In this document: positions 5,365 to 11,629 of the stretch, piece after piece
How the letters are laid out: every line of letters begins with the position of its first letter
Position numbering within the stretch: position 1 is the first letter of the stretch
Origin: an uncultured Chlorobiota bacterium
GTDB taxonomy: Bacteria; Bacteroidota; Kapaibacteriia; OLB7
Direction: 5' to 3'
Assembly: GCA_946481475.1 (NCBI GenBank)
Contig: CAMLOB010000070.1
Coordinates: 1 to 11,629 of the forward strand
Length of the DNA: 11,629 bases
Made by a program: the position numbers and the translations under genes
The notes under the pieces: generated by a model
What the model was told of the DNA's origin: nothing
The model's input: the letters and a program-made list of their open reading frames with translations, nothing else
Databases searched by the model: none

Positions 5365-6978
5365 TTATGCCCCGGCGGTTTCCTTCACTTTCGGACCGGC
5401 ATCACGAATCTCCTGTGCGGCCCCTTCCTCGTATGTTTTGAAGTTCTCGTTGAACTTCGCTGCAAGCTCGTTTGCCTTCTCATCATACTCTTCCGGATTG
5501 CTCCAGGTGTTGCGTGGATTCAGCACCTCGTCCGGCACCCCTTCGACATGAGTCGGAATGTTCAGGCCGAAGATCGGATCTTCCTGGAATTGCCCGCCGT
5601 CCAGTTCCCCGCTCAGTGCGGCCTTGACCATTGCCCGCGTATAGGCGATCTTGATCCGGTTCCCTACCCCGTACGGACCTCCGGTCCAGCCGGTGTTGAT
5701 CAACCAGCAACTGACGTTGTGCTCACGAATCTTCTCGCCAAGCAACTCGGCATAGACCGAAGGGTGGTGGACCATGAACGGCGCACCGAAACATGCGCTG
5801 AACGTCGGCTGCGGTTCGGTCACGCCCTTCTCGGTACCGGCCACTTTTGCTGTGTAGCCGCTGATGAACTGGTACATGGCCTGCGCCGGAGAGAGCTTTG
5901 CAATCGGCGGCAGGACACCGAAGGCATCGGCGGTCAGCATGATGATGGTGCGGGGATGTCCGCCGGTGGAGTCGGGGACGGTGTTCGGAATGAAGTTCAG
6001 CGGATAGGCGGCCCGGGTGTTCTCGGTATACTTGGCGGAGTCCAGATCCAGTTCCCTGGTCTGCATATCAATATCGACATTCTCGAGAACCGTGCTGAAC
6101 ATCTTTGTGGTGGCGTAGATCTGCGGTTCGGCATCCTCGGAAAGACGGATCACTTTGGCATAGCATCCCCCCTCGAAATTGAACACGCCGTCATCGCTCC
6201 ACCCGTGCTCGTCGTCGCCGATCAGTGATCGTTCCGGATCGGCGGAAAGCGTCGTTTTGCCGGTGCCGGACAGTCCGAAGAAGAGAGCCACATCCCCCCC
6301 GTCGCCGATGTTCGCCGAGCAGTGCATCGGCATGACGCCCTGCAGCGGAAGGAGATAGTTCATCGTGGTAAAGAGCGACTTCTTGATCTCCCCGGCGTAG
6401 GAAGTGCCGCCGATCAGAATGATCTTCTGACCGAAATCGACCAGAACGAACGTGCCGGAGCGGGTCCCGTCCTCATCCGGAATCGCCTGCATATCCGGGA
6501 CGTGAACGACGGTATAATCGACATTGAACGAAGAGGCATCGGATGCCTCACCGACCGGAATGAACATCGTCTGTGCAAAGAGGTTGTGCCAGGCATGCTG
6601 GTTGATAACCCGAACGCCGACGCGGTAGCGAGGATCGGCTCCGACAAAACAGTCGGCGACGAACAGATCCTTTCCCGACAGATATTCCCTGGCTTTCGCA
6701 AGGAGGCTGTTGAACTTCTCCCGCTCGAACGGACGGTTGACCGTCCCCCACCAGATCTGATCCTTGCTCCCGGGCTCCTCGACGATAAACTTGTCGTTCG
6801 GCGAACGCCCGGTATGCTGGCCGGTATAGGCGAGAAGGGCTCCGCCATTGACCAGATAACCTTCGCCCCGCCTGACGGCCTCTTCGGTCAGTCTGGCCCT
6901 CGTCCCGTTATACACAACATCGCCGACACTGGTAATTCCAAACTCCTCCAGCCGGCGTTTGATATCATTTCCGTTCAT
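5365..6978 (-). CDS. pckA: Phosphoenolpyruvate carboxykinase (ATP)
   Basis: This cytoplasmic enzyme converts oxaloacetate and ATP to phosphoenolpyruvate, CO2 and ADP, the entry step of gluconeogenesis. Length is 537 residues, the same as typical ATP-type enzymes (about 530-540). Visible signatures are HTGRSPNDKF (55-64, oxaloacetate-binding Arg58), GGTSYAGEIKKS (190-201, metal/substrate Lys), MHCSANIG (218-225, metal-ligand His), the P-loop FFGLSGTGKTTLSADP (233-248), the kinase-2 motif LIGDDEHGWSDDG (252-264) and NTGWTGGPYGVGNRI further on. All catalytic residues I can check are in place. ATG 6978 is preceded by CGGAG with 7-nt spacing. It is transcribed in the same direction as gyrB but is separated by 225 bp holding its own promoter, so it is probably a one-gene unit ended by the shared terminator. 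Identity is certain; only its regulation is open. Confidence 0.97.
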   Translation of the reverse strand: MNGNDIKRRLEEFGITSVGDVVYNGTRARLTEEAVRRGEGYLVNGGALLAYTGQHTGRSPNDKFIVEEPGSKDQIWWGTVNRPFEREKFNSLLAKAREYLSGKDLFVADCFVGADPRYRVGVRVINQHAWHNLFAQTMFIPVGEASDASSFNVDYTVVHVPDMQAIPDEDGTRSGTFVLVDFGQKIILIGGTSYAGEIKKSLFTTMNYLLPLQGVMPMHCSANIGDGGDVALFFGLSGTGKTTLSADPERSLIGDDEHGWSDDGVFNFEGGCYAKVIRLSEDAEPQIYATTKMFSTVLENVDIDMQTRELDLDSAKYTENTRAAYPLNFIPNTVPDSTGGHPRTIIMLTADAFGVLPPIAKLSPAQAMYQFISGYTAKVAGTEKGVTEPQPTFSACFGAPFMVHHPSVYAELLGEKIREHNVSCWLINTGWTGGPYGVGNRIKIAYTRAMVKAALSGELDGGQFQEDPIFGLNIPTHVEGVPDEVLNPRNTWSNPEEYDEKANELAAKFNENFKTYEEGAAQEIRDAGPKVKETAGA

Positions 6979-7010
6979 GACAGTACTCCGTTATGTCGAT
7001 TGTTCCTTCA

Positions 7011-7018
7011 GTGTACAC
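7011..7018. promoter_or_regulatory. GTGTACAC palindrome in the pckA leader
   Basis: This perfect 8-bp palindrome lies about 32 nt upstream of the pckA ATG and just downstream of the predicted transcription start. That position suits a repressor site. It is short and could be chance. Confidence 0.25.
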
Positions 7019-7030
7019 AAATCAAACGGA

Positions 7031-7062
7031 CAAAATCTACGTTGCCTCTTCCTAACACACAA
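7031..7062 (-). promoter_or_regulatory. Candidate promoter for pckA
   Basis: Read on the minus strand, TTG (7062-7060) is followed after 20 nt by TAGATTTTG (7039-7031). This fits the Bacteroidota -33/-7 pattern with one extra base in the -7 box. Transcription would start near 7024, with a leader of about 45 nt. Confidence 0.45.
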
Positions 7063-7126
7063 CGACCTCGAAGTGAGTTGTTGTGAGAGAATTCAGGGGT
7101 AGTGCTGATCGGGGATCCCGAGAATG

Positions 7127-7190
7127 CGAAAGGGGAAAACGGAAGGATCCGAACGCACGGTTGCGCCGATTCTTCCATTTCCCCCTTTCG
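7127..7190 (-). other. Large imperfect stem-loop downstream of gyrB
   Basis: The arms CGAAAGGGG-AAA (7127-7138) and TTT-C-CCCCTTTCG (7178-7190) pair with one bulged C. The stem goes on with GGAAG (7141-7145) against CTTCC (7172-7176), and an inner CGCA/TGCG hairpin lies in the 26-nt centre. It starts 14 nt after the gyrB stop. On the minus strand it lacks a U-run, so it is not a standard terminator; it may stabilise or process the 3' end of the gyrB message. The rest of the 225-bp spacer holds the pckA promoter and leader. Confidence 0.5.
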
Positions 7191-7203
7191 ATCTTCTTCC
7201 CCC

Positions 7204-9204
<2,001 letters not shown>

Positions 9205-9213
9205 TCACCTTCT

Positions 9214-9253
9214 GAGTGGTTGTATGGTTCAGTGGTTATATAGTTCAATGATT
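9214..9253. repeat. Five tandem octamers in front of gyrB
   Basis: On the plus strand five successive 8-mers fit NWRTRRTT, the first three being GAGTGGTT, GTATGGTT and CAGTGGTT, and the last two ATATAGTT and CAATGATT. On the gyrB strand they read as A/C-rich units of the AACCACTG type that end right next to the gyrB ribosome binding site (9208-9212). The rest of the gyrB-DUF721 spacer holds one hairpin and no gene. Confidence 0.7.
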
Positions 9254-9293
9254 GTTCCGAGCCGTTGCGGCATCGGTAGTCCGAATCCGGCGA

Positions 9294-9310
9294 CGGAACG
9301 TCACGTTCCG
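9294..9310. other. Hairpin just downstream of the DUF721 gene
   Basis: CGGAACG (9294-9300) pairs perfectly with CGTTCCG (9304-9310) around TCA. It starts 17 nt after the DUF721 stop (minus strand) and has no following U-run, so it is a weak pause or attenuation candidate inside the recF-DUF721-gyrB transcript rather than a terminator. Confidence 0.4.
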
Positions 9311-9327
9311 GCACCGATTGTTCCGGT

Positions 9328-9606
9328 TCATATCACGAAGACATCGGTGATGACTTCGGCTCCGAACCGTTCGTTGACTTTGGCGCGAATATCCTCGCGT
9401 CTGGTGATGATCTCCTGTTTCCAGGAAGGGTTCTCCGCCCGGATCACCATCCGGCCATGCTCCACCCGCTCAAGCTTTGCGTGGCGGGCAATCGCCTCCC
9501 CCACGATCTCGATCCAGTAGTCCGGCACACTGTTTTCACGGAACTTCTCCTCGAGATTGTTCTCCCTCAGCCATTGGTTGATGATCGAACCGAGCGACTG
9601 ACTCAT
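9328..9606 (-). CDS. DUF721/DciA-family protein
   Basis: This is a small protein of 92 residues. Family features are the W-x-x-I-V-G-x-x-I-A-x-H pattern (W31, V35-G36, H42), a basic surface around KLERVEHGRMVIR (residues 44-56), PSWKQEIITRRE (60-71, the conserved Trp and helix) and a VNERFG-x-x-VI-x-x-VFV end (77-91). This corresponds to DUF721, the family that includes DciA, a loader or partner of the replicative helicase DnaB in bacteria lacking DnaC/DnaI. A position between recF and gyrB is classic for the family and supports a replication role. The start at ATG 9606 is well supported by AGGAGG 8 nt upstream, which overlaps the recF stop codon, so the two genes are probably translationally coupled. 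That it loads helicase in this organism is inferred, not shown. Confidence 0.9.
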   Translation of the reverse strand: MSQSLGSIINQWLRENNLEEKFRENSVPDYWIEIVGEAIARHAKLERVEHGRMVIRAENPSWKQEIITRREDIRAKVNERFGAEVITDVFVI

Positions 9607-9614
9607 AACCCGTT

Positions 9615-9620
9615 CCTCCT
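9615..9620 (-). promoter_or_regulatory. Ribosome binding site of the DUF721 gene overlapping the recF stop
   Basis: AGGAGG on the minus strand (9620-9615) shares two bases with the recF TAG (9621-9619) and is 8 nt from ATG 9606. Ribosomes ending recF would sit on this site, which suggests translational coupling. Confidence 0.75.
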
Positions 9621-10866
9621 ACGATCTGTTTTCTGTACGTTCAGCGGGATCCGATTCCGGCAGATCGAAGGAGACCTCTTCGTCCGTGCCCTTCCCCTGC
9701 TGATCAGGAGGGATGAACCCCGCACCGTAATGTCTTGCAGCGACCTCTCCACGGTCGATCTCGAAGTGAGCGTCCTCCGGCGCCAGCTTCCGTCCGCGAA
9801 GGAATGGGAGCATGTCGAATGAGACAACCGTAATGAAGACCTGGGCGAGATTCCTCGTGATATCGTATACCCGTTCGGCACGACGGGCGTCGAGGTCACC
9901 GAAAATGTCGTCGAGAAGAATCACCGGCGTCTCGGCACACTGCCGGGCCAGATAGTGAAACTCCGCCACCTTCAGTCCGATCAGAAGCGTCTTGTGCTGT
10001 CCCTGACTTGCGCTGATCCGGACGTCTCCTCCGTTGATCATCATGCCGAAATCATCCCTGTGCGGACCGAACAGCGTTGTCCCCCGCCGCACCTCCTGCC
10101 CCCGCACCTCCTTGCTTCTGAGCCAGAGCATGTCCCGGTATTCGTTCACGCTCCCGGTCGGCTCTTCGAGCGAATCGGGGAGGTAGTAGACGGCGATCTC
10201 GTCCGCACCGAGCGCCACCTCCTCGGCGGTTTCGCGCAGGATCGGCTCGAACTCCTTCAGGAACTTCGTCCGCTCGTACATCAGGCGTGCCCCACGGTCA
10301 ATCAATCCCTCGTCCCAGGGCTCCAGCAGAACCGGATCGACTCCCCGTCCCCTCCTTCGCGATTCCGAAAGGATTGCGTTCCGCTGCTTCAGCAGGCGGC
10401 GATACTGCATCAGATCTTCGAGATATTTTCGCTTGGCCTGCGAGAGGACCAGATCCAGAAATCTTCTTCGATGAATCGGCGGTCCGCCGGTAATCGATTT
10501 CAGATCGGGAAAGAGAACGACGGTCGGGGCCGCCCCGATCACCTGTGCTGCGTTCGCAGCCGGAGATCCGTCAAGCAAAATGTTCTTTCCCCCTTCGGCA
10601 GACCAACCCACCTCGATCCGTCTGGGGGCACCGTAGTCGCTCACCCCCTCCATCCTCGCAATCAATCCCCGCTCCCCCCGCCGCAGAAGTGCGGCATCCT
10701 GATTGGCCACAAACGACCGGGTGAGCGTGCAGAGCGAGAGGGCTTCGAGAATCGACGTCTTCCCCCGACCGTTCAGACCGGTAAAGACGTTGACGCGGGA
10801 TGCGGCAAACAACTCGGTCTCGGCATGATTGCGAATATTCCGGAAGTACAGACGACGAATGCGCAT
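9619..10866 (-). CDS. recF: DNA replication and repair protein RecF
   Basis: RecF is an SMC-like ATPase that, with RecO and RecR, loads RecA at single-strand gaps and helps stalled forks restart. Length is 415 residues, longer than the usual 350-370. The first strand MRIRRLYFRNIRNH is followed by Walker A TGLNGRGKTSILEA (29-42), FPDLKSITGGPPIHRRRFLD (119-138), GPHRDDF (267-273), the signature ISASQGQHKT (284-293) and Walker B VILLDDIFGDLD (315-326). All parts of the ATPase are intact. The extra length is a C-terminal tail after about residue 380 that is acidic and probably disordered. The ATG at 10866 fits the family N-terminus but has no clear Shine-Dalgarno. dnaN ends 115 bp upstream and the DUF721 gene follows 12 nt after the stop. 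Confidence 0.96.
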   Translation of the reverse strand: MRIRRLYFRNIRNHAETELFAASRVNVFTGLNGRGKTSILEALSLCTLTRSFVANQDAALLRRGERGLIARMEGVSDYGAPRRIEVGWSAEGGKNILLDGSPAANAAQVIGAAPTVVLFPDLKSITGGPPIHRRRFLDLVLSQAKRKYLEDLMQYRRLLKQRNAILSESRRRGRGVDPVLLEPWDEGLIDRGARLMYERTKFLKEFEPILRETAEEVALGADEIAVYYLPDSLEEPTGSVNEYRDMLWLRSKEVRGQEVRRGTTLFGPHRDDFGMMINGGDVRISASQGQHKTLLIGLKVAEFHYLARQCAETPVILLDDIFGDLDARRAERVYDITRNLAQVFITVVSFDMLPFLRGRKLAPEDAHFEIDRGEVAARHYGAGFIPPDQQGKGTDEEVSFDLPESDPAERTENRS

Positions 10867-10884
10867 TGCTTAACACAACGGAAG

Positions 10885-10921
10885 CGGAGCTGAAGGCCGG
10901 CATGGCGGATCCTCCGCTCCG
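10885..10921. other. Hairpin in the dnaN-recF spacer
   Basis: CGGAGC (10885-10890) can pair with GCTCCG (10916-10921). Alternatively GCGGA (10905-10909) pairs with TCCGC (10913-10917). The two folds exclude each other. No U-run follows on the minus strand and no promoter of either type is evident in this 115-bp spacer, so recF is likely to be read from the dnaN transcript. Confidence 0.3.
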
Positions 10922-10981
10922 GGAGAACCGCCGCATCCTTCAACGCCGCTCCGGTCAATATCTTGATCTTGATAGTTGTTC

Positions 10982-11629
10982 TCAGTTGTTCAGGCGTATC
11001 GGCATCAACAGCATCAATACATCCTGTCCGTTCTTGGCGCCGTACGGTGCGATCAACGAGGGACGAAGCGGGGTCGAGAAATCGAACGAGACCTCGCTGG
11101 TGTCGATCCGGTCAAGCGCCTCGCGGACGAAGTGGGCGTTGAAGCCGATTTCCATCTCGTCGTCGCCGTAGTCGCACGTAATGCTCTCGCGCGCCTCGCC
11201 GCCGGTGTCGGTGTCCTGCGCGGCAACCTGCAGAGTATTCGGTCCCATCTTCATCCGGACCTGACGGGTCTGGGCGTTGGAGTAGAGACTGACCCGTTTG
11301 ACCGTGTTCAGGATCTCGTCGCGCCGGACGATCATCCGCTTGTCGTTCGCCTGCGGGATCACCGTCTCGTAGTTCGGATACTTCTCGTCGATCAGTCGGG
11401 CGGTTATCGTCGTCGTCCCGTCCTCGAACCGGACGTGCGTCTGGTTGGCCGAGAGGGTGATCGCATCGGTCTCGAACGCTTTGGTCGCCAGATGGAGTCC
11501 CTTGGGCTGAACGATGATATCCAGATCCTCGCTGACCTCCGCCCTGGCCTCCTGATCAATCACCCGCACCAGACGGAAACCGTCGGTGGCCACCGAACGG
11601 ATCTCGTTCGGACGGAACTGGAAGAGGAC
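10982..11629 (-). CDS. dnaN: DNA polymerase III beta subunit (sliding clamp), C-terminal part (partial)
   Basis: The beta clamp encircles DNA and tethers DNA polymerase III and repair partners. The frame is open from the stop at 10982 to the right edge of the window, 215 residues, so about the first 150-160 of the usual 370 are missing. The visible part starts in domain II at VLFQFRPNEIRSVATDGFRL, where ATDG-x-R-L is a clamp signature, followed by IDEKYPNYETVIP (strand entering domain III) and the standard C-terminus VLMLLMPIRLNN, matching the usual '-V-M-P-M-R-L' that forms the peptide-binding cleft. A GTG at 11593-11591 is an internal valine codon, not the start. dnaA would be expected further to the right. 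No transcription signals can be seen because the 5' end is outside the window. Confidence 0.96.
   Translation of the reverse strand, partial: VLFQFRPNEIRSVATDGFRLVRVIDQEARAEVSEDLDIIVQPKGLHLATKAFETDAITLSANQTHVRFEDGTTTITARLIDEKYPNYETVIPQANDKRMIVRRDEILNTVKRVSLYSNAQTRQVRMKMGPNTLQVAAQDTDTGGEARESITCDYGDDEMEIGFNAHFVREALDRIDTSEVSFDFSTPLRPSLIAPYGAKNGQDVLMLLMPIRLNN

Noticed and set aside
9955..10893. A 312-codon plus-strand frame opposite recF, and similar frames opposite pckA (5548-6228, 6322-7086)
   Set aside because: These are antisense shadows of certain genes. They have no ribosome binding site, no motif and unlikely composition.
10867..10981. Replication origin in the dnaN-recF spacer
   Set aside because: I see no DnaA-box (TTATNCACA-like) cluster and no AT-rich unwinding stretch; the origin is more likely near dnaA outside the window.
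11591..11593. GTG as the dnaN start
   Set aside because: The frame continues upstream with clamp-like sequence to the window edge, and the GTG falls inside the conserved V-ATDG-x-R-L motif.

Overview
The window looks like a chromosomal segment from a GC-rich member of the FCB superphylum (Bacteroidota, Chlorobiota, Ignavibacteria, Kapabacteria and relatives). Three sequence observations support this. A secreted protein ends in a typical type IX secretion (T9SS, type A) sorting domain. The best promoter candidates match the Bacteroidota-type -33/-7 pattern (TTG, about 19-20 nt, TAnnTTTG) better than the E. coli pattern. Several genes also lack a clear Shine-Dalgarno sequence. A Chlorobiota/Ignavibacteria/Kapabacteria-like lineage is my guess; no marker here fixes the species.

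Left half. The window opens with the N-terminal part of a YfhO-family membrane protein on the minus strand (1-309). A 232-bp divergent spacer follows. Then come four plus-strand genes: xseA and xseB (exodeoxyribonuclease VII), a 190-residue lipoprotein of unknown family with its own promoter and a strong terminator, and a 678-residue secreted protein that joins an N-terminal thioredoxin-like (Omp28-related) CGPC domain to a C-terminal T9SS sorting domain.

Middle. Starting at the stop codon of the T9SS protein there is a 50-bp tandem repeat (about 3.5 copies) built from TGAGCTA-like heptamers. A bidirectional terminator after it serves both the plus-strand gene and the convergent pckA.

Right half, all minus strand. 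In transcription order the genes are dnaN (partial, running off the right edge), recF, a DUF721/DciA-family gene, gyrB and pckA. The first four form the classic replication-origin-proximal cluster: sliding clamp, recombination mediator, presumed helicase-loader-related protein and gyrase B. dnaA and oriC would be expected beyond the right edge but are not seen. pckA (ATP-dependent PEP carboxykinase) has its own promoter and leader and is probably a separate gluconeogenic unit.

Most of the window is conserved housekeeping. The less ordinary material is intergenic: a possible multi-branched RNA fold between xseA and xseB, two different short-period repeat arrays, a leader palindrome before pckA and a large stem-loop after gyrB. 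I found no convincing new multi-gene system.
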